The notes below the pieces were generated by a model. The model searched no databases and was not told where the DNA came from. It saw only the letters and a list, made by a program, of their open reading frames with translations. A DNA stretch of 64,000 nt from Streptomyces sp. AC512_CC834 (GTDB lineage Bacteria > Actinomycetota > Actinomycetes > Streptomycetales > Streptomycetaceae): NCBI RefSeq assembly GCF_019049325.1, contig NZ_JAGMUO010000120.1, forward strand, positions 228,088 through 292,087, in the 5' to 3' direction. The first letter of the stretch is position 1. The number at the start of each line of letters is the position of its first letter. Made by a program: the position numbers and the translations under genes. Positions 33,722 through 42,567 of the stretch are shown here, piece by piece.

Positions 33722-33774
33722 GACCGGCCACCCCCTTTAATAGTCACTTCGACTATAAAGGGGGTGGCCGGTCG
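33721..33774. promoter_or_regulatory. Palindromic operator/hairpin at the NrtR-like gene start
   Basis: The long inverted repeat has 19-bp arms (33721-33739 and 33756-33774). Its centre holds a second palindrome, TAGTC-N5-GACTA at 33741-33755. It covers the start codon, the ribosome site and a likely -10. NrtR operators are AT-rich palindromes of this size, so autoregulation by ADP-ribose binding is inferred. The outer arms could also form an RNA hairpin that hides the ribosome site. Confidence 0.75.
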
Positions 33775-33834
33775 GTACAAGCCCTCTACGGCAACGGCGA
33801 CCTGGAGTCGGTCTGCAGTCGGCCCGGAGTCGGC

Positions 33835-34959
33835 TTAGAGTTCGACCTCCGCCATCAGCATGCCGACCTCCGTGTTGGACAGCCGGCGCAGCCAGCCCGA
33901 CTTCTGGTCGCCCAGGGTGATCGGGCCGAAGCCGGTGCGCACCAGTTGGTCGACGGGGAAGCCCGCCTCCGCCAGCATCCGGCGCACGATGTGCTTGCGG
34001 CCCTCGTGGAGGGTGACCTCGACCAGGTAGTTCTTGCCGGTCTGCTCGACGACCCGGAAGTGGTCCGCGCGCGCGTACCCGTCCTCCAGTTGGATGCCGT
34101 CCTTGAGGCGCTTGCCGAGGTCGCGCGGGATCGGGCCCACGATGTGCGCGAGGTAGGTCTTCTTCACGCCGTACCGGGGGTGGGTCAGCCGGTGGGCCAG
34201 CTCACCGTGGTTGGTGAGCAGGATGACACCCTCGGTCTCGGTGTCGAGGCGGCCCACGTGGAAGAGCCGGGTCTCCCGGTTGGTGACGTAGTCACCGAGG
34301 CACTGCCGGCCCTCCGGGTCCTCCATGGTGGAGACGACACCGGCGGGCTTGTTGAGCGAGAAGAACTGGTACGACTGCGTCGCCACGGTCAGGCCGTCGA
34401 CCTTGACCTCGTCCTTCTCGGGATCGACCCGCTTGCCCTGCTCGAGGACGATCTCGCCGTTGACCTCGACCCGCGCCTGCTCGATCAGCTCCTCGCAGGA
34501 ACGCCGCGAGCCGTAGCCCGCGCGCGCGAGGACCTTCTGGAGCCGCTCGCCCTCCTGCTCGGCGCCCGGGAAGGTCTTGGGCGGCCTGACGTCCTTCTTG
34601 CCGGCGTACCGGTCACGGTTGCGCTCCTCGGCGCGCGCCTCGTACTCGCGGGAGGTCGCCGGGACGCTGCGCCCCCGCTGCTGGGGCCGCCTCGGGCCGC
34701 CCTTGGCACCGCCGCGGGCCGAGGGGCCGCGGCCCGACTTCGGACCGTCCTGGGTGGCGCCGGGGCCCACGTCGTAGCGCCGCTCCTCCGGGCGCGGCTT
34801 CTTCGGACGGCCGTCCTGCTTGTCGTCGCGGTTGCCACCGGCACCGCGGTGGTTACCGCGGCCACCGCCGCTCCCACCGCTCCCGCCGCGGCCGCCGCTG
34901 TTGCCACCACGGCTCCCGCCGTTGTTTCCGCTGCTGTTCCTGCCGCTGCTGCTTCGCAT
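33835..34959 (-). CDS. rluB: RluB-type ribosomal large subunit pseudouridine synthase
   Basis: A 374-residue enzyme. After about 130 residues of disordered Gly/Arg/Ser/Asn-rich sequence come an S4 domain (LQKVLARAGYGSRRSCEELI) and the pseudouridine synthase core with catalytic Asp in VGRLDTETEGVILLT. RluB makes a pseudouridine in 23S rRNA domain V (E. coli position 2605); assignment between RluB, RluE and RsuA relies on family memory. The scpB stop overlaps its ATG by one base (34959), so translation is coupled. Placement after scpAB is common in Gram-positive bacteria. Confidence 0.93.
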   Translation of the reverse strand: MRSSSGRNSSGNNGGSRGGNSGGRGGSGGSGGGRGNHRGAGGNRDDKQDGRPKKPRPEERRYDVGPGATQDGPKSGRGPSARGGAKGGPRRPQQRGRSVPATSREYEARAEERNRDRYAGKKDVRPPKTFPGAEQEGERLQKVLARAGYGSRRSCEELIEQARVEVNGEIVLEQGKRVDPEKDEVKVDGLTVATQSYQFFSLNKPAGVVSTMEDPEGRQCLGDYVTNRETRLFHVGRLDTETEGVILLTNHGELAHRLTHPRYGVKKTYLAHIVGPIPRDLGKRLKDGIQLEDGYARADHFRVVEQTGKNYLVEVTLHEGRKHIVRRMLAEAGFPVDQLVRTGFGPITLGDQKSGWLRRLSNTEVGMLMAEVEL

Positions 34960-35612
34960 CAAAGTTCCGTCTTGTCGTCTGCGTCCTCGGAATCCGGGGC
35001 GTCCGGATCGAACGACGGGACCCCTTCCAGTGTGTCGGCCTCGATCGCCGCCGCCTCCGGGAGGAACGGCGCGAGCTCCGGGAGCTCGTCCAGGCCGCGC
35101 AGGCCCATCCGCTCCAGGAAGTAGTTCGTCGTCACGTACAGGATCGCACCTGTTTCGGGTTCCGTGCCCGCCTCCTCCACCAGACCCCGTTGCAGGAGGG
35201 TGCGCATCACGCCGTCGCAGTTCACGCCGCGCACCGCGGAGACGCGGCTGCGGCTGACCGGCTGGCGGTAGGCGACCACGGCGAGGGTCTCCAGCGCGGC
35301 CTGGGTGAGGCGGGCGTGCTGGCCGTCCAGGACGAAGCCCTCGACGGCCGCGGCGTACTCGGGCCGGCTGTAGAAGCGCCAGCCGCCCGCGATCAGGCGC
35401 AGCTCGAAGCCGCGGCCCTGGACGGTGTACTCGTCGGCCAGCTCGCGCAGGGCGTCCGCGATCCGCCGGCGGGGCCGCTGCAGTATCTTCGCCAGGTGTT
35501 CCTCGGTCGCGGGCTCGTCGACGACCATGAGGACGGCCTCGAGGGCGGGCTTGAGGTCAAGGTGGGCGACGCCTTCCGGCCCGCTCGCGACCTCCGTGGT
35601 CTCGTCACTCAC
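34959..35612 (-). CDS. scpB: Segregation and condensation protein ScpB
   Basis: A 217-residue kleisin-interacting protein with two winged-helix parts: LKPALEAVLMVVDEPATEEHLAKIL and RLTQAALETLAVVAYRQPVSRSRVSAVRG. The C-terminus is acidic. ScpB dimers bind ScpA, and with Smc form condensin, which loads at parS sites. GTG at 35612 overlaps the scpA stop (35609-35612), which makes coupled production of the two subunits likely. It is a single-copy core gene. Confidence 0.96.
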   Translation of the reverse strand: MSDETTEVASGPEGVAHLDLKPALEAVLMVVDEPATEEHLAKILQRPRRRIADALRELADEYTVQGRGFELRLIAGGWRFYSRPEYAAAVEGFVLDGQHARLTQAALETLAVVAYRQPVSRSRVSAVRGVNCDGVMRTLLQRGLVEEAGTEPETGAILYVTTNYFLERMGLRGLDELPELAPFLPEAAAIEADTLEGVPSFDPDAPDSEDADDKTEL

Positions 35613-37159
35613 GCCTTCCGCTCCTTCTCGGTCGACTCGGCCGCCTCGACCGCGTCGACCGGCCGGTCGAACTCGTCCGTCACCACCGGCGCGGTGTCCT
35701 CGTCGCCTCCCGTCCAGCGCACCAGCAGGTCACCGAGGGCGGTCTCCTGGTCCAGCTCGACGGCCTTCTCCCGGTACAGCTCCAGCAGGGCCAGGAAGCG
35801 GGCCACGACGGTCAGCGTGTCCTCGGTGTCCTGGACCAGCACGCGGAAGCTGGCCTCGCCCAGCTCCTTCAGCCGGGCGACGACGATCCCGGCCTGCTCC
35901 TGCACGCTGACCAGGGGCGCGTGGATGTGCTCGACGTACACCTGCGGCTTCGGCTTGGGCTGCATCGCCTTCACGGCGAGCTTGGCGAAGCCCTCGGGGC
36001 CGATGCTGATGACGACCTCGGGCAGCAGCTCGGCGTGGTGGGGCTCCAGGCCGACGGTACGGGGGTAGCGGCGGGCCTCGGCCTCGAGCCGCTCGTTGAA
36101 GATCTCCGCGATCTGTTTGTACGCGCGGTACTGGAGCAGCCGCGCGAAGAGCAGGTCGCGGGCCTCGAGCAGCGCCAGGTCGGCCTCGTCCTCGACCTCC
36201 GCGGCGGGCAGCAGCCGGGCCGCCTTCAGGTCGAGGAGCGTGGCCGCGACCACCAGGAACTCGGTCGTCTCGTCGAGGTCCCAGTCCGGCCCCATCGCCC
36301 GGATGTGCGCCATGAACTCGTCGGTCACCTTGGACAGCGCGACCTCGGTGACGTCCATCTTGTGCTTGGAGATCAACTGGAGGAGCAGGTCGAACGGCCC
36401 CTCGAAGTTGGCGAGCCGCACCTTGAAGACTCCGTCGCCGGCGTCACCACCCTCCCCGGCAGCATCCTGCGCCACGGCCCCGGACACCAGGGTGGACGTC
36501 TGCGCCCCGGCGCCCGACGGCTGTTGGCTCCCCAGGGCCTCCGGAGAGGCGATCGCGTCCCGGACGGAAGCCGTCGTTCCCGACGCCCCGGACGGCACCG
36601 GCTGCTCGGGCACCTCGGGGCCCGCAGGGGGTGTCTCGGCAGGGCCGGGGGCCGGTTCCGTCCTGGGGGCGCGTTCCGCGGCCTGCGGCCGAGGGCTCGC
36701 CGGCGTTTGCGACTCGTGCCGCACACCGACCTCCGGGCGGCCCGGCCACCGCTGTGCGCCCGCCTCCGCCTCCGGCTCGGTTGGCGTGCGGGAGGATTCC
36801 GGAGGGGTCGCGCCGCTCCGCGACGAGGCTCCCGAAGCCGTGGATTCCGGTGCCCCGGACAGGGGCGCCTCGGGGACGGCCTCGGGTCCGCGGGACTCGG
36901 AGCCGGACGGCACCTCCCCGGGCTCCCCAGGGACCTCGGGGCCCTTGGGGCCCTCAGGGGGCGCCCCGGCCGGGCCGGGGGCCGGTTCCGGCCCCGGGAC
37001 GCGTTCGGCGGCCTCCGGGGCGGCGGGCGCCGCCGACGGACCGGTGCCGGGCGGTGTCTCCTCGGGGACCGGCGGAGCCACCCGCTCTGCCGGGCCTGTG
37101 CCCAGCGCGCGCCGACGGCCGGCGCGGGCGCCGGGGCTGGGAGCGTCGTTCGAGGTCAT
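35609..37159 (-). CDS. scpA: Segregation and condensation protein ScpA with long disordered N-terminus
   Basis: A 516-residue protein, about twice the usual 250. The conserved kleisin domain spans residues about 243-516, starting KVRLANFEGPFDLLLQLI, with helix AATLLDLKAARLLP and a C-terminal winged helix near ALLELYREKAVELDQETALGDL. The first 240 residues are a Pro/Glu/Gly/Ser-rich low-complexity region (such as PAPGPAGAPPEGPKGPE). Overlap at the 3' end couples it to scpB. ATG at 37159 lies 18 bp after the upstream gene's stop. ScpA bridges Smc heads. The extension is characteristic of this gene and its role is unknown. Confidence 0.95.
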   Translation of the reverse strand: MTSNDAPSPGARAGRRRALGTGPAERVAPPVPEETPPGTGPSAAPAAPEAAERVPGPEPAPGPAGAPPEGPKGPEVPGEPGEVPSGSESRGPEAVPEAPLSGAPESTASGASSRSGATPPESSRTPTEPEAEAGAQRWPGRPEVGVRHESQTPASPRPQAAERAPRTEPAPGPAETPPAGPEVPEQPVPSGASGTTASVRDAIASPEALGSQQPSGAGAQTSTLVSGAVAQDAAGEGGDAGDGVFKVRLANFEGPFDLLLQLISKHKMDVTEVALSKVTDEFMAHIRAMGPDWDLDETTEFLVVAATLLDLKAARLLPAAEVEDEADLALLEARDLLFARLLQYRAYKQIAEIFNERLEAEARRYPRTVGLEPHHAELLPEVVISIGPEGFAKLAVKAMQPKPKPQVYVEHIHAPLVSVQEQAGIVVARLKELGEASFRVLVQDTEDTLTVVARFLALLELYREKAVELDQETALGDLLVRWTGGDEDTAPVVTDEFDRPVDAVEAAESTEKERKA

Positions 37160-37177
37160 GGCCCCCGCAGGCTACCG

Positions 37178-37735
37178 CTACCGCCCGCGCAGCCGTCGTA
37201 CGAGGATGCTGGCGTCCCCGCGGGTCTCCAGGTCGGCGAGGACCACGGCGACCGCCTCGCGGACGATGCGGCCGCGGTCGACGGCCAGGCCGTGTTCGCC
37301 CCGGAGCACCAGGCGGGCGTGCTCCAGGTCCATCAGCTCCTCGGCGGAGACGTACACGGTGATCTTCTCGTCGTGGCGCTCCCGGCCGCTGGGACGGCGC
37401 GAAGGGGACCGTCCGCGCTTGCGGGGCCGGTCGGCGGCAGAACCTTCCTGCGTCGCCGTACCCGGCCCGGGGCCGCGCGTGGAGCGCTCGGCGCCCCGGC
37501 TGCGCGACTCGCCCGCCGAGCCCGGTTCCGCGTCCGCCGCGGCGTGCTCCGCGCCCTCGCCGTCACCGCCCTGCGCGGGCACCGACTGCGGTGCGTCCTC
37601 GGCGGCGGCCCGGTCGCTCTCCCCCGCCGGCGCCGGCACCCGGGCTTCCCCGTTGGCCGGCCGTCGCGGGGAGGACGACTGGAGCGCCATTCCCCCTGTC
37701 GTACGGAAGAGTTCGTCGGCCCCCGGCAGACTCAC
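37178..37735 (-). CDS. Probable ParA partner with ribbon-helix-helix-like C-terminus
   Basis: A 185-residue protein. The first 120 residues are a disordered Ser/Arg/Pro/Gly-rich segment. The C-terminal 65 (DEKITVYVSAEELMDLEHARL, then GRIVREAVAVVLADLET) have the beta-helix-helix pattern of ribbon-helix-helix DNA-binding proteins. GTG at 37735 overlaps the ParA stop in GTGA (37732-37735); a GTG four codons earlier is also possible. ParA-type ATPases usually act with such a centromere- or DNA-binding partner. It lies between the ParA-like gene and scpA, so a role in segregation or positioning is inferred. Confidence 0.75.
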   Translation of the reverse strand: MSLPGADELFRTTGGMALQSSSPRRPANGEARVPAPAGESDRAAAEDAPQSVPAQGGDGEGAEHAAADAEPGSAGESRSRGAERSTRGPGPGTATQEGSAADRPRKRGRSPSRRPSGRERHDEKITVYVSAEELMDLEHARLVLRGEHGLAVDRGRIVREAVAVVLADLETRGDASILVRRLRGR

Positions 37736-38904
37736 TCGGCGTGACACCGGGCGAGCACCTCCCTGGCGAGCTGGCGGTAGGCGGCGGCACCGACGGAGTT
37801 GGACGCGTACGTGGTGATCGGCTCACCGGCGACCGTGGTCTCCGGGAAGCGGACCGTGCGCCCGATGACCGTGTGGTAGACGTGATCGTCGAACGCCTCG
37901 ACGACACGCGCGAGTACCTCACGGCTGTGCACCGTGCGCGAGTCGTACATCGTGGCGAGGATGCCGTCCAGCTCCAGGTCCGGGTTGAGCCGCTCCTGGA
38001 CCTTCTCGATCGTCTCGGTCAGGAGGGCCACACCGCGCAGTGCGAAGAACTCGCACTCCAGCGGCACGATCACCTTGTGCGCGGCCGTCAGCGCGTTGAC
38101 CGTCAGCAGGCCGAGCGAGGGCTGGCAGTCGATCACGATGTAGTCGTAGTCGTCCATCAGCGGCTTCAGTGCCCGCTGCAGTGTCGACTCGCGCGCGACT
38201 TCGCTCACCAACTGCACCTCGGCCGCCGACAGGTCGATGTTGCTGGGCAGCAGGTCCATGTTGGGGACCGCCGTCTTCAGCAGCACCTCGTCGGCCGCCA
38301 TGCCCCGCTCCATGAGCAGGTTGTAGACGGTGAGGTCGAGCTCCATCGGGTTGACGCCGAGACCGACCGACAGCGCGCCCTGCGGGTCGAAGTCGACGAG
38401 CAGCACCCGGCGCCCGTACTCGGCGAGCGCGGCACCCAGGTTGATGGTCGACGTGGTCTTGCCCACGCCGCCCTTCTGGTTGCACATCGCGATGATCTTG
38501 GCGGGGCCGTGATCGGTCAGCGGTCCCGGAATCGGGAAGTACGGCAGCGGGCGTCCGGTCGGGCCGATGCGCTCACGGCGCTGACGGGCCGCGTCGGGCG
38601 CGAGCGTGGCGGCGTACTCGGGATCCGGTTCGTACTCCGCGTCCGGGTCGTAGAAGTGCCCCTCGGGCAGTGCGTCGTAGTCGGCGAAGTGGTTGCGGGA
38701 CGCGCCACTTCCGTCACCGGCCATGGCGTTCACGTGTTGGCCATCCATACTCATGTGTGCTGTCCGAGTCGCCTGCGGACTCTGGTGGGCGGCTGCGAAG
38801 GTGCGTACAGCTACGGAGCCGACAGCCTCGAGACGCCCGGGGCCGTGGGCCCGTGCAGGCATTCCTGGTTGACCACCCCCGGGAGTAAATGTCGACTCAT
38901 TCAC
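37732..38904 (-). CDS. ParA/Soj-like chromosome-partitioning ATPase
   Basis: A 390-residue Walker-type ATPase. The deviant P-loop is CNQKGGVGKTTSTINL (about residue 142), followed by VLLVDFDPQGALSVGL and a Walker B near YDYIVIDCQPSLG. The first 135 residues are an extra, mostly disordered N-terminal extension not found in short ParA proteins. GTG at 38904 follows AAGGAGGT with 10 nt spacing. It heads the ParA-partner-scpA-scpB-rluB operon, and is separate from the origin-linked parAB copy. The S. coelicolor counterpart is, from memory, SCO1772. Its cargo is uncertain. Confidence 0.9.
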   Translation of the reverse strand: MNESTFTPGGGQPGMPARAHGPGRLEAVGSVAVRTFAAAHQSPQATRTAHMSMDGQHVNAMAGDGSGASRNHFADYDALPEGHFYDPDAEYEPDPEYAATLAPDAARQRRERIGPTGRPLPYFPIPGPLTDHGPAKIIAMCNQKGGVGKTTSTINLGAALAEYGRRVLLVDFDPQGALSVGLGVNPMELDLTVYNLLMERGMAADEVLLKTAVPNMDLLPSNIDLSAAEVQLVSEVARESTLQRALKPLMDDYDYIVIDCQPSLGLLTVNALTAAHKVIVPLECEFFALRGVALLTETIEKVQERLNPDLELDGILATMYDSRTVHSREVLARVVEAFDDHVYHTVIGRTVRFPETTVAGEPITTYASNSVGAAAYRQLAREVLARCHAE

Positions 38905-39281
38905 AAGTCGTCTTACCTCCTTGGTGACCAGGGAACTTCTCGACAGGTCAGCGTGGCACCATGCCGACGTTCGGCGACTCTATGGCGTGTCGGCCGTCCG
39001 CAGCAACACAATCCGCCGGACCCGGCCCGATGTGTCGGCAATGGAACATCCCTCTGTCAAGGGCGTACGGCCGTCGCACAGCAGGTTTCACCGGTGCGCG
39101 AATCGGTTGAAGCGTTACGTTCGAGGCGAGTTGACCGAGAATCGCAAAGTGACCATACACACACCCGGCCGGACCTCGTCGGGCAAGGTCCGGCCGGGTG
39201 TGCGCGGTTGACGGCGACTGTTGACGTATCGCCTTTTCCGGTTGATGACTTGGCCGAGTGACGACTTGGCCGGGTGACGAC
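38905..39281. other. Intergenic region between ald and the parA-like operon
   Basis: 377 bp with no convincing gene. It holds the promoter of the parA-like operon near its right-to-left start (AAGGAGGT ribosome site at about 38915-38922) and the ald terminator at 39160-39202. I see no match to the parS sequence GTTTCACGTGAAAC. Confidence 0.6.
39160..39202. terminator. Terminator downstream of ald
   Basis: Perfect 17-bp arms (39160-39176 and 39186-39202) with a 9-nt loop form a GC-rich hairpin about 80 bp downstream of the ald stop codon. It should end the ald transcript and isolate the parA-like promoter. Confidence 0.85.
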
Positions 39282-40397
39282 TCAGGCGAGCAGCGAGGCC
39301 AACTCCACGTGCTCGAGGCCGTGCGCCTGGGCGACCTCCTTGTAAACGACCTTGCCGTCATGGGTGTTGAGACCCTTGGCCAGCGCGGGGTCGCGGCGCA
39401 GCGCCTCGGCCCAGCCGCGGTCCGCCAGCTCCACGATGTAGGGCAGCGTGGCGTTGGTCAGCGCGTAGGTGGAGGTGTTCGGCACCGCGCCGGGCATGTT
39501 GGCGACGCAGTAGAAGACCGAGTTGTGGACCGGGAAGGTCGGCTCGGCGTGGGTGGTGGGGTGCGAGTCCTCGAAGCAGCCGCCCTGGTCGATCGCGATG
39601 TCGACAAGGACACTGCCGGGCTTCATCCGGGACACCAGCTCGTTGGTGACGAGCTTCGGGGCCTTGGCGCCCGGGATCAGCACGGCGCCGATCACGAGGT
39701 CGGCCTCCAGGCAGGCCTTCTCCAGCTCGAAGGCGTTGGAGACGACGGTCTGGATCTTCGTGCCGAAGACCTTGTCGGCCTCCTTGAGCTTGTTGATGTC
39801 CTTGTCGAGCAGGGTCACGTGGAAGCCCATGCCGATGGCGATCTGCGCCGCGTTCCAGCCGGAGACGCCGCCGCCGATGACGACGGCCCGGCCGGCCAGC
39901 ACGCCGGGAACTCCGCCGGGCAGCACGCCGCGGCCGCCGTTGGCGGCCATCAGGTGGTAGGCGCCGACCTGGGGGGCGAGGCGGCCCGCGACCTCGGACA
40001 TCGGGGCCAGCAGTGGCAGCGCGCGGCTGGGCAGCTCGACCGTCTCGTAGGCGATCGCGGTGGTGCCGGACTCGATGAGCGCGTCCGTGCATTCCTTGGA
40101 GGCGGCCAGGTGCAGGTAGGTGAAGAGCGTCTGGTCCTTGCGCAGGCGGTGGTACTCCTGCGCGATCGGCTCCTTGACCTTGAGCACCAGGTCGGCGGTG
40201 GCCCAGACCTCGTCCGCGGTGTCGAGTATCCGCGCGCCGGCCGCGACGTACTCGGCGTCGGGGATCGAGGAGCCGACGCCGGCGTCGCGCTCGATGACGA
40301 CCTGGTGACCGTGGCGCACCAGTTCGTGCACGCCGGCGGGGGTGATGGCCACCCGGAACTCGTTGTTCTTGACCTCGCGGGGGATGCCGACCTTCAC
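39282..40397 (-). CDS. ald: L-alanine dehydrogenase
   Basis: A 371-residue enzyme, the usual Ald length. It starts MKVGIPREVKNNEFRVAITP, carries the NAD-binding VVIGGGVSGWNAAQIAIG near residue 170, and keeps the catalytic region HLAASKE and SVLVDIAIDQGGC. It deaminates alanine to pyruvate and ammonia, and in actinomycetes serves nitrogen and redox balance. GTG at 40397 is chosen because AAGGA lies 11 nt upstream and the KVGIPRE start is conserved; a GTG at 40406 is possible. It is a single-gene unit ending in a hairpin. Confidence 0.96.
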   Translation of the reverse strand: MKVGIPREVKNNEFRVAITPAGVHELVRHGHQVVIERDAGVGSSIPDAEYVAAGARILDTADEVWATADLVLKVKEPIAQEYHRLRKDQTLFTYLHLAASKECTDALIESGTTAIAYETVELPSRALPLLAPMSEVAGRLAPQVGAYHLMAANGGRGVLPGGVPGVLAGRAVVIGGGVSGWNAAQIAIGMGFHVTLLDKDINKLKEADKVFGTKIQTVVSNAFELEKACLEADLVIGAVLIPGAKAPKLVTNELVSRMKPGSVLVDIAIDQGGCFEDSHPTTHAEPTFPVHNSVFYCVANMPGAVPNTSTYALTNATLPYIVELADRGWAEALRRDPALAKGLNTHDGKVVYKEVAQAHGLEHVELASLLA

Positions 40398-40539
40398 GTG
40401 GATCACGGTCCTTGGCTCAGAGGATGGGCTATTACAAGGCATACCCGCTCAAGCGCGGGCACACCGGGAGAGACCGCAGGAGAACGCGCGGCAGAGCCAG
40501 TCTAATGAAGGTGTTCTCTCTGTCCAGCCTTTCAAAGAG

Positions 40540-42567
40540 TCAATCTTCAGTCACCGCGCTGCGGATTTCGCAGGCGTCTGCGGACTCTTCCCTCAGCATG
40601 CGCTCCGCAGTGCCGCGCTGCAGGCCGGCCGCGGTGGGGTCGCCGAGCCGGTCGAGCGTGTCGGCGAGCCGCAGGTGCAGCGCGGCCTGGAGGCGTACGT
40701 CCTCGGCCCGGCGGGCCCAGTCGACGGCCTCCTGGCAGGTGCGCAGCGATTCCTCGGGGCGCCCGGCGTACTCCTGGACGCGGGCCAGCTCGGACAGGGC
40801 CCGCGCGTGCGCGGCCACGTCGTCGGCCTTGCGGTACCCGGCGAGGGCCGCGCGCCAGGACCGCACCGCCTCGCCGTAGCGGCCGGCGTAGGTGTGGGTC
40901 GTGGCGATGCGGCCGTAGATCCGGGCGGCGTCGGCCCGCTCGTCCCGGGCGAGCCGCTGGGCGAGCGCCCGGCCGAACCAGTCGGCGGCCCGGTCGTAGT
41001 CCCCGAGCTCCAGGTGGGCGCCGCCCACGGATTCCATCGCGCGGCCGGTGGCGTACGGGTCGTTCGCCTCGCGTCCGGCGTCCAGCGCGGCCCGGTAGCG
41101 CACCAGGGCCTCGGCGGTGCGGCCGGTGCGGGCGTCCAGGTCGGCCAGGTTCAGCAGGGCCGCCGCCTTCTCCCGGGGCAGCTCGCGGCGTTCGGCCACG
41201 TCGAGGACGAGGCGGTGGATGCCGTACAGGTCGGGGGCCGCCGCCCGGGTGCCGAAGTGGGCCACCATGGCCCGCACAAGCTGGGACATCAGCCTGCGGG
41301 CGAGGGTGTCCAGCTCGCCGTCGGCGACCGCGAGGCGGGCCGAGGCCAGCAGGGCGGGGCGCCGGGCGCGCAGCCAGTCGGCGGCGGCCCTCGGGTGGGG
41401 GAAGCGCAGGTCGCGCGGCGTGGCGAGGAGCTTCTCGCGGGCCTGCGGACTGTCGGTCTCGGTGACCGCGCGGCAGGACTGGAGCAGCCGCACCGTCCGC
41501 TCCAGCATGCGGGCGCGGGCGAGCTGGAGCTCGGCGGGCCGGTCGTGTCTCAGGGCGAGGGCCCGGAGCTGGGCGTGCAGGCATCCGGGGACCTCGTACT
41601 CGGGCAGCGTCGAGTCGACGGCGCGCACCAGGCCGAGGGCGACGAAGTCGTCCAGGGTGCTGCGGGCGCCGTTCACCGAGCAGCCGGCGAGCGCGGAGGC
41701 GGTGTGCGGGTCGACCAGGCCGGCCGGGGCGAGGGAGAGCAGTCGCAGTATCCGGGCGGCGGGGCCGGGCAGGGAGGCGTAGACGAGGCGGAAGACTCGG
41801 CTGAACGCGGTCCCCTCGTCGCCCTCCGCGTGCACGTGCTTGGCGAGGTCGGCGACGGCCGCCTGGGGACGGGCGGCGAGCCAGCCGCCGGCCAGGGTCA
41901 GCGCGGCGGGCTGGGCCTGGCAGACCTCGGCCAGTTGTTCGGCGGCCCGGGGGTCGACGGTGATGCGGACCGAGCCGGTGTGCCGGGACAGCAGCTCCAC
42001 GGCCGACTTGGTGTCGAGGCCCCCAAGGGTGCACGGGCGGACGTCCGTGATGCCGGTCAGCGGGCCCTCGGCCACGACCACGGCCAGGCAGTCCGGGGTG
42101 TCCGGCAGCAGGGCGTCGACCTGTTCGGCGTCGGCGGCGGCGTCCAGCAGGAGCAGGACCCTGCGGTCGGCGAGGACGGTGCGCAGGGCCTCGGTGAGGT
42201 CGTCCTCGCCGGCCCCGGGCGGGGCGGGGTGGTCCAGCTCGCCGAGCAGTTCCCGGGCGAGGCGCTCCACGGGCACGCGGGTGCCGTCCGGTTCGCTCAG
42301 CCGGGCCCGCAGCACGCCGTCGGGGTACTTGTCCGCGACCTGGGCCGCCAGTTCCTCGGCGAGCGCGGTGCGCCCCGAGCCGGGCCGGCCCGCGATGAGC
42401 AGCACGCGCGCGCGGGGGGCCTTGCGGCCGGAGAGGGTGTCCAGGCCGGCGCGCTCGATGTCGGCGCGCAGCTCCTTCAACTCCCGGGTGCGGCCCAGGA
42501 ACCCGGTTTCCTCAGCAGGGTCCTCCGACAGCCGTACGCCGTCCGTGTCCACCGCCTGATCCGTCAC
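40540..42567 (-). CDS. STAND-like ATPase with TPR repeats (AfsR-related)
   Basis: A 675-residue protein. The N-terminal part (about 1-330) is an AAA/NB-ARC-like ATPase with the P-loop IAGRPGSGRTALAEEL and VLLLLDAAADAEQV as Walker B. The usual P-loop Lys is Arg here (GRPGSGRT). The C-terminal part (about 430-660) holds tetratricopeptide repeats such as ALVRYRAALDAGREANDPYATGRAMESVGGA. No OmpR/SARP DNA-binding domain is seen, so it is not a full AfsR. It probably acts as a signalling scaffold. GTG at 42567 is preceded by GGGAG. Confidence 0.8.
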   Translation of the reverse strand: MTDQAVDTDGVRLSEDPAEETGFLGRTRELKELRADIERAGLDTLSGRKAPRARVLLIAGRPGSGRTALAEELAAQVADKYPDGVLRARLSEPDGTRVPVERLARELLGELDHPAPPGAGEDDLTEALRTVLADRRVLLLLDAAADAEQVDALLPDTPDCLAVVVAEGPLTGITDVRPCTLGGLDTKSAVELLSRHTGSVRITVDPRAAEQLAEVCQAQPAALTLAGGWLAARPQAAVADLAKHVHAEGDEGTAFSRVFRLVYASLPGPAARILRLLSLAPAGLVDPHTASALAGCSVNGARSTLDDFVALGLVRAVDSTLPEYEVPGCLHAQLRALALRHDRPAELQLARARMLERTVRLLQSCRAVTETDSPQAREKLLATPRDLRFPHPRAAADWLRARRPALLASARLAVADGELDTLARRLMSQLVRAMVAHFGTRAAAPDLYGIHRLVLDVAERRELPREKAAALLNLADLDARTGRTAEALVRYRAALDAGREANDPYATGRAMESVGGAHLELGDYDRAADWFGRALAQRLARDERADAARIYGRIATTHTYAGRYGEAVRSWRAALAGYRKADDVAAHARALSELARVQEYAGRPEESLRTCQEAVDWARRAEDVRLQAALHLRLADTLDRLGDPTAAGLQRGTAERMLREESADACEIRSAVTED

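Noticed and set aside
38905..39281. parS sites near the parA-like gene
   Set aside because: No sequence close to GTTTCACGTGAAAC was found, so this copy does not look like the origin-linked parAB locus.
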